From contig NZ_OZ239981.1 of NCBI RefSeq assembly GCF_965196975.1, positions 4,030,001-4,094,000 on the forward strand: 64,000 nt of DNA, in the 5' to 3' direction. Shown one piece after another: positions 25,167 through 33,360 of this stretch. The position numbers and the translations under genes are program-made. The stretch comes from Endozoicomonas sp965196975 (GTDB lineage: Bacteria; Pseudomonadota; Gammaproteobacteria; Pseudomonadales; Endozoicomonadaceae). Under the pieces are notes generated by a model. The model did no database searches. It was not told the DNA's origin and saw nothing but the letters and a program-made list of their open reading frames with translations. Numbering within the stretch: position 1 is the first letter of the stretch; every line of letters begins with the position of its first letter.

Positions 25167-27128
25167 CTAACGTCCCCTCAGAAACAACTTGTCCAATTGA
25201 TCCATAGTGAGCATGGTCCAGGTTGGACGACCATGGTTACATTGCCCACTGCGCTCTGTCTGCTCCATATCCCGAAGCAGGGCATTCATCTCTTCAATGG
25301 ACAGCTTCCTGTTCGCCCGCACTGACCCATGACAGGCCATGGTGGCCAGAATTTCATTGATATGAGCCTCAATGCGGTCGCTGGTACCGTGCTGCATCAA
25401 GTCTGAGAGTACGTCTCTCAGCAGCTTCTCAACATCGGCATTCTGTAGCATCACGGGTATCTGGCGCACCAGCAGCGTTTCCGGCCCCATCCGCTCCAGA
25501 GTCAGCCCCAGACGGGAAAAGTACTCACTGTTTTCTTCTGCACAGTCTGCATCACGTTCACTGACCGAAACGGATTTAGGTACCAGCAGCGGCTGAGCAC
25601 GAATCCCCTGCTCCTGATAGGACTGTTTCATCCGCTCATAAGTAATCCGTTCATGAGCGGCGTGCATATCCACCAGAATCATTCCCTGGTCATTTTCAGA
25701 AAGAATATAAACCCCTTTCAGCTGAGCAACGGCATACCCCAGCGGCGGTGTCAGAGAATCGTTTTCCGGCAGAGGCTGAACAGGTACCTGAGCTGAAAAT
25801 GTTACGGCAGATTCCTGTACAGCATCATCACCCACCGCCTTAGCCTGGCTTGAACTAACCGGCTCCGCAGAGCTGGCATATAGCTGGCTATAGGCTTCTA
25901 TCTGTCGCTTAACCTGACCAGGAGATGGCGCTTCTGATAACGCAGGGCGGCGATCATAGCTACCCCCTCCGCCTGAGTTTTCATTAGCATAGTGACCGGT
26001 ACTGGAAGATGCAGGAACAGCTGAGAGTCGAATGGTTTCCTGCCCCTGAAACTCACCAGCATCAATACCAGATGCCTGGGGCTGGGGTGGATTGCTCAAT
26101 ACCGTGGGAGGCAACTGATCTTCCGGGCGAACTTCTCCCAGGGCACGATTCAGGGTACTGAACAGAAAGTTATGGACGGTTCTGCCATCACGAAAACGGA
26201 CTTCATGCTTGGTAGGATGAACATTGACATCCACCATGGCCGGATCCAGCTCCAGATAAAGGACAAATGTCGGATGACGCCCACTGTACAGCACATCACG
26301 GTAGGCCTGACGAACCGCGTGAGCCACCAGCTTATCCCGAATAACACGACCATTTACAAAGAAATACTGAAGGTCTGCACTGGCCCTGGAGAAAGTTGGC
26401 AGCCCGACCCAGCCATACAGTTTCAGACCAGAGGCTTCAACATCAATAATGACCGCGTTTTCAATAAATTTAGGACCGCAAAGCGCGGCGACTCGACGAT
26501 CCTTTTCCGCCTGAGTCGCTGCTGGCCGTAACTGATGAACACTGCGCTGGTTGTGGCGAAGGGTAAAACCCACATCAAAGCGGGACAACGCCAGGCGCTT
26601 AACCACCTCTTCAAGGTGTGAAAACTCGGTCTTTTCGGTACGGAGAAACTTGCGGCGAGCCGGCGTATTAAAGAACAGGTCTTTAACTTCTATGGTTGTT
26701 CCCACCGGGTGCGGTGCAGGCATAACCTGCGCTTCCATATCCCGACCTTCGACCCTGGCCTGCCACCCTGACTCCTGCTCTTCAATATTAGACGTCAGGG
26801 TAAGCCTGGAAACGGAGCTGATGGACGCAAGCGCTTCTCCACGAAACCCGAGGGTAGCAACACCTTCCAAATCTTCCAGCTCAGAGATCTTGCTGGTAGC
26901 GTGGCGGGAAAGCGCCAGGGCTAACTCGGCCTGAGGTATGCCGTGACCATCATCTCGGATACGAATCAACTTGACGCCACCGCTTTCAACTTCAACCGTC
27001 AGGCGCTTTGCCCCGGCATCAATGCTGTTTTCCAGCAGTTCTTTCACCACGGACGCAGGACGTTCCACCACCTCACCGGCAGCAATCTGGTTAGCCAGTC
27101 GATTATCAAGGAGGCGGATGGGTTTCAT
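25167..27128 (-). CDS. mutL: DNA mismatch repair protein MutL
   Basis: The 653-residue protein has the GHKL ATPase at the N-terminus: RLANQIAAGEVVERPASVVKELLENSIDAGA, DDGHGIP, ATLGFRGEALASISSV. A linker of about 140 residues (350-460) is Pro/Ser-rich. The C-terminal dimerisation domain has DMHAAHERITYE, ATMACHGSVRANRKL and QCNHGRPT. The last three resemble the metal-binding endonuclease motifs of MutL proteins from bacteria without MutH, except that the usual DQHA Gln is Met. It is flanked by amiC and miaA as usual. Confidence 0.97.
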   Translation of the reverse strand: MKPIRLLDNRLANQIAAGEVVERPASVVKELLENSIDAGAKRLTVEVESGGVKLIRIRDDGHGIPQAELALALSRHATSKISELEDLEGVATLGFRGEALASISSVSRLTLTSNIEEQESGWQARVEGRDMEAQVMPAPHPVGTTIEVKDLFFNTPARRKFLRTEKTEFSHLEEVVKRLALSRFDVGFTLRHNQRSVHQLRPAATQAEKDRRVAALCGPKFIENAVIIDVEASGLKLYGWVGLPTFSRASADLQYFFVNGRVIRDKLVAHAVRQAYRDVLYSGRHPTFVLYLELDPAMVDVNVHPTKHEVRFRDGRTVHNFLFSTLNRALGEVRPEDQLPPTVLSNPPQPQASGIDAGEFQGQETIRLSAVPASSSTGHYANENSGGGGSYDRRPALSEAPSPGQVKRQIEAYSQLYASSAEPVSSSQAKAVGDDAVQESAVTFSAQVPVQPLPENDSLTPPLGYAVAQLKGVYILSENDQGMILVDMHAAHERITYERMKQSYQEQGIRAQPLLVPKSVSVSERDADCAEENSEYFSRLGLTLERMGPETLLVRQIPVMLQNADVEKLLRDVLSDLMQHGTSDRIEAHINEILATMACHGSVRANRKLSIEEMNALLRDMEQTERSGQCNHGRPTWTMLTMDQLDKLFLRGR

Positions 27129-27184
27129 AACGTCTTGTTACTCTGCAGCAAGGGTTCTTTAAGTTGGGCGTTAAAGAACCAAGT

Positions 27185-28639
27185 TCAGTTTGGAATCACC
27201 AGCACCTGACCAACACGAATATTATTGGCGCTGGATAGCCGGTTAGCACGCTTCAGGTCATTCATACTGATGTCAAACTGATCAGCAATTTCTGACAACG
27301 TATCCCCAGGCTTGATCACATACCGTGATGGCCGGGTTTTAAGGGTACCATCCTGTTTCCACTTGGCAACCAGTGTGTCCGGTGGCGGCTTCTTGTAGAA
27401 CCAGCTTTTTGTACCATTGAAAATCGCTTTCGCCATCGCTTTCTGGTGGCTGCGGCTCTTCAGTTTTCTGGCCTCTTCAGGGTTGGTGATAAACCCGGTT
27501 TCTACCAGAATGGATGGAATATCCGGAGATTTGAGCACCACAAAGCCCGCCTGCTCGACCTGTTTTTTATGAAGCTGGTTAATGCCACCCATATTGGCCA
27601 GAACTTTATTACCCACTTCGAGGCTGGACGATAGCGTTGAGGTCATGGACAGATCCAGCAGAACGCCCGCCAGAACATCGTCCTTATCTACAAGGGAAAT
27701 ACCGCCTTCACCACCAATCTGGTCCGACGCGTTCTCTTTCTGAGCTAACCAGCGAGCAGTTTCCGAGGTAGCACCACTGCGTGAAAGAGCGAAAACAGAA
27801 GCCCCCTTCGCTCGACGATCCTTAAAGCCATCCGCATGTATTGAGATAAACAGATCGGCTTTATTATCACGGGCAATCTGGGTTCTTCGGCGAAGATCAA
27901 TATAGTAATCGCCAGTGCGGACCAGAACGGGCCGGAACCCCTTTTCCCTGCCCAACAGCGCGGCCAGCTCTTTCGCAATCGCCAGAGTTACATGCTTCTC
28001 ATAGCCTCCACCGTAGCCAATAGCACCCGGGTCTTCTCCACCATGACCGGCATCAATCGCGACCACAATATCCCGATAGCCAACAGGCTTCTGTTTTACC
28101 ACTGGCTTTGGTTTTCTGTCCTCATCATCAAACAGGTCCACCACCAGACGGTGACCGTATGTCGCATTGGGTTTCAGCAGAAAGCTTTCGCTGGATACTT
28201 TTTCACTGAGGTCCAGCACAATACGGAGGTCATTCTGATTACGGGCACCATGCCGGATTTTCTGAATCGGCGTGCCTTTCAGCTGCAGACTGTTGAATGA
28301 ACCACTGAGACGGGCACCATCAACATCAATCACCAGTCGGCTAGGGTTACTCAGGTGGAATTTGTTGTGTTCAACCGCATCAGAAACATCAAACACCAGA
28401 CGTGTTTTATCCGGCGACCGCCAGAGCCTGACGTTTTTAATCAGCTTATAGACTGCCTCAGCTACCTGAGCCTTCAGGGAAGCTATACCCACTGCCAGGA
28501 TACTTAGCTGCTTTACGACGCGCCTTCTGCCAACAGAAAATACCGGATCAACCTCATTGGAGGAGGAAGATTTTTTACGGGTAAATGCTGCTGATAATAG
28601 ATCCAGAACCCGGCGAACAATCCCTGTTCTCTGACTCAT
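27185..28639 (-). CDS. N-acetylmuramoyl-L-alanine amidase (AmiC/AmiB type) with AMIN and LysM domains
   Basis: The 484-residue enzyme cuts the amide between MurNAc and L-Ala in peptidoglycan and helps separate daughter cells. The N-terminus has a twin-arginine-like motif (GRRRVVKQL) before a hydrophobic stretch, as in Tat-exported AmiC, after an unusually long leader of about 37 residues. An AMIN domain (about 65-160) precedes the amidase_3 domain with IDAGHGGEDPGAIGYGG, FISIHAD and SILVETGFITN. A C-terminal LysM repeat (RYVIKPGDTLSEIADQFDIS) is present. Its ATG overlaps the tsaE stop by 4 bp. Confidence 0.93.
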   Translation of the reverse strand: MSQRTGIVRRVLDLLSAAFTRKKSSSSNEVDPVFSVGRRRVVKQLSILAVGIASLKAQVAEAVYKLIKNVRLWRSPDKTRLVFDVSDAVEHNKFHLSNPSRLVIDVDGARLSGSFNSLQLKGTPIQKIRHGARNQNDLRIVLDLSEKVSSESFLLKPNATYGHRLVVDLFDDEDRKPKPVVKQKPVGYRDIVVAIDAGHGGEDPGAIGYGGGYEKHVTLAIAKELAALLGREKGFRPVLVRTGDYYIDLRRRTQIARDNKADLFISIHADGFKDRRAKGASVFALSRSGATSETARWLAQKENASDQIGGEGGISLVDKDDVLAGVLLDLSMTSTLSSSLEVGNKVLANMGGINQLHKKQVEQAGFVVLKSPDIPSILVETGFITNPEEARKLKSRSHQKAMAKAIFNGTKSWFYKKPPPDTLVAKWKQDGTLKTRPSRYVIKPGDTLSEIADQFDISMNDLKRANRLSSANNIRVGQVLVIPN

Positions 28640-29115
28640 CCGCCCCCCTGAAGCGCTCTTATGGTTTCCAGCGCTCTCTTCCCTGTATCAGTACCTGCGA
28701 CAATCGTCGCTTTCCTGCCAGGCAGGTCATAATCAAAAGTAATTTCCAGATCTGCCTCTGGCAGCTCCCCCTGCCCGCGAGATGGCCACTCGACCAGGCA
28801 AAGCGCTGCTTCACTGAAATAGTCCCGACCGCCAATAAACTCCAACTCCTCAGGGTCAGCAAGGCGATATAGGTCAAAGTGGTAAACCTTATGGTTATTT
28901 ACCTCGTAAGGTTCTACCAGCGTATACGTTGGGCTTTTTACGGCGCCCTGATGACCAAGATGCCGAAGGACACCTCGGCAGAACGTGGTTTTGCCCGCGC
29001 CAAGATCACCATGCAGAAAGACAATTCCCTGGTCACCCAGAGCTTCTGCCAGATGCCCCCCCAGTGCCACCATGGCGTCTTCATTTTCTATCAGCAGTTC
29101 ATATCTGCCTTGCAT
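28636..29115 (-). CDS. tsaE: tRNA threonylcarbamoyladenosine biosynthesis ATPase TsaE
   Basis: TsaE is the ATPase that, with TsaB and TsaD, makes t6A37 on tRNAs reading ANN codons. I start at the ATG at 29115 (MQGRYELLIENEDAM), preceded by GGAA six bases upstream; the open frame also allows a TTG four codons earlier. The 159 residues contain Walker A FLHGDLGAGKTTFCRGVL, SPTYTLVEPY, and HFDLYRLADPEELEF with the Walker B-like Asp. LVEWPSRGQGELP is the conserved VEW motif. Confidence 0.96.
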   Translation of the reverse strand: MQGRYELLIENEDAMVALGGHLAEALGDQGIVFLHGDLGAGKTTFCRGVLRHLGHQGAVKSPTYTLVEPYEVNNHKVYHFDLYRLADPEELEFIGGRDYFSEAALCLVEWPSRGQGELPEADLEITFDYDLPGRKATIVAGTDTGKRALETIRALQGGG

Positions 29116-29145
29116 AAGCGTTTCCAAACAGTCAGCTACCAGAGC

Positions 29146-30690
29146 CTAATGACCAATTATAAAATTCATTCGTTGTCGAATAACCGGAATCAACTCAGTT
29201 GCCCTCAAGCCAGTTTCGCCCTGACCGGCAACCACCTCATCCGCTGCAGATGCGTGCAGCCAGGCCGCCATTTGAGCCGCCTTGAAAGGTTCCAGCCCCT
29301 GGGCAAGCAGTGCGCCAATAACGCCACTGAGCACATCCCCCATACCTGCTACTGCCATACCCGGGTTTCCATCAGAGCACAGCGCTGTACTTTGGCCGTC
29401 AAAAATCAGAGTTCCCGCCCCTTTTAACAGCAGGGCTATATCTTGCTGGCACTCCGCTCCACTCTCGCCAGTAAGAGCGGTTAATTGTCTATGACTGTCG
29501 ACCAGCGCTGCAAATCGATTTTTCTGAATCGTTGGAACATCCAGACCCGATAAACGGGCCAGCTCACCCGGATGAGGGGTGAAAATCATCGGAGACTTTC
29601 GTCCCTTTAGCAATTGTGGATGATCCGATAAAAGGTTCAGGGCATCTGCATCCAGTACCACCGGGCACTCTGCAGCCAGGGCATCCTTAAGCAGCTTCAA
29701 CCCCCAGTCATCCCTACCCAGGCCAGGACCAACAACAATGACGTTCTTTCCATCAGTAAGAGGACCAAGACCTGAGCGACTCTTGACCGAGGTACCCATC
29801 ACCTCAGGACAGCGAACTGCCAGCGCGGAAAGGTGTCTCTTGCGTGTAACGACAGTAACACGACCAACGCCGCAATGAATGGCAGACTCAGCGGCCATGA
29901 TGATGGCTCCTGGCATCCCTTTGTTTCCACCGATGAGCAACACATGTCCAAAATCACCTTTATGGGCTGCACGGCTTCTGGGTGAAAGCCAACCACGAAA
30001 CTGCCCGGGAGAAATTCGTCGACAGGAAGAGGGAGCGGCTTGATAAACCGATTCTGGAATTCTCAGGCTATTAAATACCAGATCGCCACAATACTCCGGC
30101 CCCTGCCCTGTCATGAGTCCCTGCTTCAGGCCTATAAAAGAGACCGTAAGCATTGCCTTGACGGCTTCTCCCAGCGGAACGCCTGTGTTAGCACAAAGGC
30201 CGGACGGAATATCCACAGCACACACCGGGTTTTCAAGGTGATTAAGGCGCTTTATGGCATCCAGATAGTCACCTCGCACATCACCAGAAAGCCCGGTACC
30301 GAGCATGGCATCCACAATCACATCCGCGCACAGAGACTGTTTGCTGTCGTAAGGTCGAATAACAACACCCGCATCAGAGCATGCCTGCCAGGCAGCCAAG
30401 GCATCGCCTTTAAGCTCCGCAGGATTTTTAAAGCTAAGTACAGAAGCCCTCAGCCCCTTCTCTTTCGCCAGCTTGGCAACCAGATACCCATCACCGCCGT
30501 TGTTTCCTGCCCCACACAAAACCAAAAGCGTGCCGGCCTCTGGCCAGTAGCGGCCAATAGTGGACAGAACGGTTCGGGCCGCTCTTGTCATTAACTCAAA
30601 ACCCGGAATGCCTTCCTGGTGGATAGCCACATGATCCAGCTGTCGAATCTGATCTGCAGTGTAGAGAGACTCTGGTAAGCTCTTATTCAT
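29146..30690 (-). CDS. nnr: Bifunctional NAD(P)H-hydrate epimerase / ADP-dependent NAD(P)H-hydrate dehydratase
   Basis: It repairs hydrated NADH and NADPH. The N-terminal YjeF_N epimerase has LCGAGNNGGDGYLVAKLA and AVDIPSGLCANTG. The C-terminal ribokinase-like dehydratase has KGDFGHVLLIGGNKGMPGA, VGPGLGRDDW, VLDADALNLL, FTPHPGELARL, LLLKGAGTLI and GNPGMAVAGMGDVLSGVIGALLAQG. I prefer the ATG at 30690 (MNKSLPESLYTADQIRQLDH), giving 514 residues; the frame is open 15 codons further. It is divergent from queG, with 30-70 bases between them, and runs into tsaE. Confidence 0.94.
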   Translation of the reverse strand: MNKSLPESLYTADQIRQLDHVAIHQEGIPGFELMTRAARTVLSTIGRYWPEAGTLLVLCGAGNNGGDGYLVAKLAKEKGLRASVLSFKNPAELKGDALAAWQACSDAGVVIRPYDSKQSLCADVIVDAMLGTGLSGDVRGDYLDAIKRLNHLENPVCAVDIPSGLCANTGVPLGEAVKAMLTVSFIGLKQGLMTGQGPEYCGDLVFNSLRIPESVYQAAPSSCRRISPGQFRGWLSPRSRAAHKGDFGHVLLIGGNKGMPGAIIMAAESAIHCGVGRVTVVTRKRHLSALAVRCPEVMGTSVKSRSGLGPLTDGKNVIVVGPGLGRDDWGLKLLKDALAAECPVVLDADALNLLSDHPQLLKGRKSPMIFTPHPGELARLSGLDVPTIQKNRFAALVDSHRQLTALTGESGAECQQDIALLLKGAGTLIFDGQSTALCSDGNPGMAVAGMGDVLSGVIGALLAQGLEPFKAAQMAAWLHASAADEVVAGQGETGLRATELIPVIRQRMNFIIGH

Positions 30691-30763
30691 AAGCGTGCCC
30701 GCGATGTTACAATGCAGATTGTATTCTGCATTCAAACTATGCCAAAAGAGTTAATCCAATTCA

Positions 30764-31882
30764 GTGTCTGAGCCGTTATCTTTACAATCCACTTTAACCA
30801 CATTGACGGACTCATCGCCAGCACCGGATATGGAAAAACTCGTTGAAAAAATTCGCACCTGGGCCAGAGAGCTTGGCTTTCAGGAGATCGGCATCACCGA
30901 AGCCAAAATACCTGACAGCGACCTTCAGCATCTTGAAGCCTGGCTGGATAAAGGATATCACGGCGATATGGCCTATATGAGCCAGCACAGGGAGCTGCGG
31001 GCACACCCGGATCAACTGCACCCCGGGTCATTAAGAGTGATTTCTGCACGCATGGATTACCTACCTGCGGATACGGAAACCGTCAAACTGCTCAATGAAC
31101 CGGAAAAAGCCTACGTTTCCCGCTATGCACTGGGCCGGGATTATCATAAATTAATCCGTAAACGGCTCACCCAGCTGGGCAAGCAGATTGAAGCCGCCGC
31201 TGGTGATCATGGCTATCGTGCTTTTGTGGACAGTGCGCCGGTAATGGAGCGCCCGTTAGCTAAGCAGGCAGGACTGGGCTGGATGGGAAAGCACTCCCTG
31301 ATACTGAACCGAAAGGCAGGTTCCTTTTTCTTCCTGGGTGAACTGTTTACCAACCTCCCTCTGCCTGTGGATAAGCCTTACGAGAGCAGTCACTGCGGGC
31401 GTTGCACCTCCTGTATGGATAAGTGCCCAACCCAGGCCATTGTTGCCCCCTATCAGGTGGATGCCCGCCGTTGTATCTCTTATCTGACCATCGAAAACAA
31501 AGGTTCCATTCCTGAAGAACTGCGCCCCCTGATGGGAAATCGAATCTACGGTTGTGATGACTGTCAGCTGGCCTGCCCCTGGAACCGTTTTGCCAAACCT
31601 ACCCAAGAGAAAGACTTCCAGCCTCGTCATCACCTGGATGCCAGTGACCTGGTGGATCTTTTCAACTGGAGTGAAGAGCAGTTTCTGGAACGAACAACCG
31701 GTTCTCCCATCCGCCGAGCGGGTTATGAGAGCTGGCTGCGCAATATTGCCGTGGCACTGGGCAATGCAACGACTAATGAAGCTATTATTACAGCCCTGAA
31801 AGGCCGTCTGGATTATCCATCAGAACTGGTTCAGGAACATATCCAATGGGCACTAAGACAACACTCCAATGACACGTATTAA
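30764..31882 (+). CDS. queG: Epoxyqueuosine reductase
   Basis: The cobalamin- and iron-sulfur-dependent enzyme makes the last step to queuosine in tRNA. Visible parts: GYHGDMAYMSQHRELRAHP, SRYALGRDYHKLIRKRL, FVDSAPVMERPLAKQAGLGWMGKHSLIL, and two 4Fe-4S motifs, CGRCTSCMDKCPTQAI and CDDCQLACPWN. A HEAT-like C-terminus (PIRRAGYESWLRNIAVALGNA) follows. The frame starts at a GTG (30764) giving 372 residues; ATG at 30830 (MEKLVEKIRTWARELGF) is an alternative start that keeps the whole core. It is divergent from nnr. Confidence 0.95.
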   Translation: MSEPLSLQSTLTTLTDSSPAPDMEKLVEKIRTWARELGFQEIGITEAKIPDSDLQHLEAWLDKGYHGDMAYMSQHRELRAHPDQLHPGSLRVISARMDYLPADTETVKLLNEPEKAYVSRYALGRDYHKLIRKRLTQLGKQIEAAAGDHGYRAFVDSAPVMERPLAKQAGLGWMGKHSLILNRKAGSFFFLGELFTNLPLPVDKPYESSHCGRCTSCMDKCPTQAIVAPYQVDARRCISYLTIENKGSIPEELRPLMGNRIYGCDDCQLACPWNRFAKPTQEKDFQPRHHLDASDLVDLFNWSEEQFLERTTGSPIRRAGYESWLRNIAVALGNATTNEAIITALKGRLDYPSELVQEHIQWALRQHSNDTY

Positions 31883-31982
31883 CATTCGTTTAGAGTCAAT
31901 TGTCTAACCCAAACCACTTTGGATCTCATAAGTTTGCTCACTGGCAAAGAAGCACCCATTATTTACAATAATTAATGGATTG

Positions 31983-32762
31983 ATGGCTATGCCCTTCAAA
32001 ACTTCCCTAATACTTGTATTGATCATGTTATTTACCAACGCAGCAAAAGCGAGTGACGACTACGTCTTTATCTTTGGTTATGGCAGCCTGATGCTGACTC
32101 CTGCCAGAACAGCTACTTCACCGGATCCAGAAGGCGCAGTTTATATTCCCGTCAAAATCCGAGGAATAGAGCGGCTATGGAACTTATGGTCAGAATACGG
32201 TCAACAGCGGACACTTGGTGTTGAACAAAATAAAGCGCCCGATGCTTTCGTCAGTGGACTCATCTTTGCTGCAAAAAAAGATCAACTGGCCGCTTTCGAC
32301 GAGCGCGAAGGACCTGCCTACCAGAGAGTTCAAATCCCCATAGAGAACGTTACCTTTTATCTGGATAACCACCAGGAGATCGTCGCTCAGAGTAAACGGG
32401 TCACTGATATTTATGTGTATTCGCCCCGCAAAGAATCAAGCTTCTACTTTGATAAAAGTCATGATCAAAAGAAAATAGCCATGTCCTATCTCAACGTTGT
32501 TCGCGCAGGTTGCGTCGAAATAGATAAAACGCACCAGCTAAATGGGCTTTTTGTCAATGACTGCGTTCAGACAATGGGGCTTGAAGGGTATCTTGTTGAT
32601 GATGACAGACGAGCACCACGATATCCGAGATACCCAGCCACACTCCTAAAAAAAGCGATAGAGTCAGGCAATACAGAGAAGACAGAGGAACTTCAGAGAT
32701 TTATTCAAGTCGAGTGGAAAAATTACCTGAACACTATTTCTGAAAAGTGGGAAGAAAAGTAA
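31983..32762 (+). CDS. Exported gamma-glutamylcyclotransferase-like protein
   Basis: The 259-residue product has a signal peptide (KTSLILVLIMLFTNAAKA), then the GGCT-fold motif VFIFGYGSLM, which binds the substrate near the start of the fold. FDEREGPAYQRVQI carries the acidic residue where these enzymes have their catalytic Glu. Family members cleave gamma-glutamyl amino acids to 5-oxoproline. Such enzymes are normally cytoplasmic, so the leader is notable. The C-terminal 90 residues lie outside the GGCT core and match nothing I know. The start is ATG 31983 or 31989. It is a single gene between queG and the IS66-disrupted island. Confidence 0.7.
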   Translation: MAMPFKTSLILVLIMLFTNAAKASDDYVFIFGYGSLMLTPARTATSPDPEGAVYIPVKIRGIERLWNLWSEYGQQRTLGVEQNKAPDAFVSGLIFAAKKDQLAAFDEREGPAYQRVQIPIENVTFYLDNHQEIVAQSKRVTDIYVYSPRKESSFYFDKSHDQKKIAMSYLNVVRAGCVEIDKTHQLNGLFVNDCVQTMGLEGYLVDDDRRAPRYPRYPATLLKKAIESGNTEKTEELQRFIQVEWKNYLNTISEKWEEK

Positions 32763-32911
32763 TTTCAATCGAACGTACTGAGTCTGCAATAATGACGGGC
32801 TTAAGCGTAAAGTAAGGCGAATTGAATAGGCCCAGCCTCCCTCCGCTTAATAAGCCCCTTGTCTAATGCACCGTGTTTCAGGTGATTGAAAATAGTAAAC
32901 TCTACACCAGA

Positions 32912-33352
32912 TTACTGTTCTAACTCTGGAAGTAGGTCACTGAAGTCCATACCGATCAATTCAGCCATTAGCCACTCTGGGTCATCTTCTGTAATAAAGG
33001 TCTCAAGAAGACTACTCACATCAGAGCCAGCAACACTGGCGGGACTTTGTACTCCATCCCTCGAAGGGCCAGCCTCAGGAGATTTTTCGGGAGTTTCATC
33101 TTCAGGAACATCGATGTCCATGGGGATAGGTATATCCTGTAGATCAACGCCCTGCCCAGCACCAGCAGACAAATCCATTGGAACCTCCTCAGGATCAGCT
33201 GCAGGAGGTGAATCAATAACAATGATTGGTTGATCAACATCCGCGGGAGATTGAACATCAGTTTCCGTGAGGGGTGACCCGAGTCCCTCCGACTCTCGGA
33301 CCTGCTCATCGGACATCACCTCTCGAAACAACATTTCAATATAACATGTAAA
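32912..33352 (-). pseudogene. IS-split effector-like gene, C-terminal part (SIM-like and transactivation-like motifs)
   Basis: This is the third and last part of a 680-codon frame split by IS66 copies 1 and 2; it follows codon 534 when copy 1 and one TAATTTAA repeat are removed. The 146 residues are strongly acidic and Pro/Ser-rich. They contain QPIIVIDSPP, a match to SUMO-interaction motifs (hydrophobic core plus acidic/SP tail), several SP sites, and a terminal EDDPEWLMAELIGMDFSDLL followed by PELEQ. The ending resembles the acidic activation domains of NF-kB p65 (MDFSALL) and of TAL effectors (WLMELL), as I recall them. On its own the fragment could still be made from Met at 33334 or 33316. 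No bacterial family is recognised. Confidence 0.6.
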
Positions 33353-33360
33353 TAATTTAA
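33353..33360. repeat. Target duplication, left of IS66 copy 1
   Basis: TAATTTAA, identical to 34960-34967 on the other side of the element: a perfect 8-bp duplication as made by IS66 elements. Confidence 0.95.
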
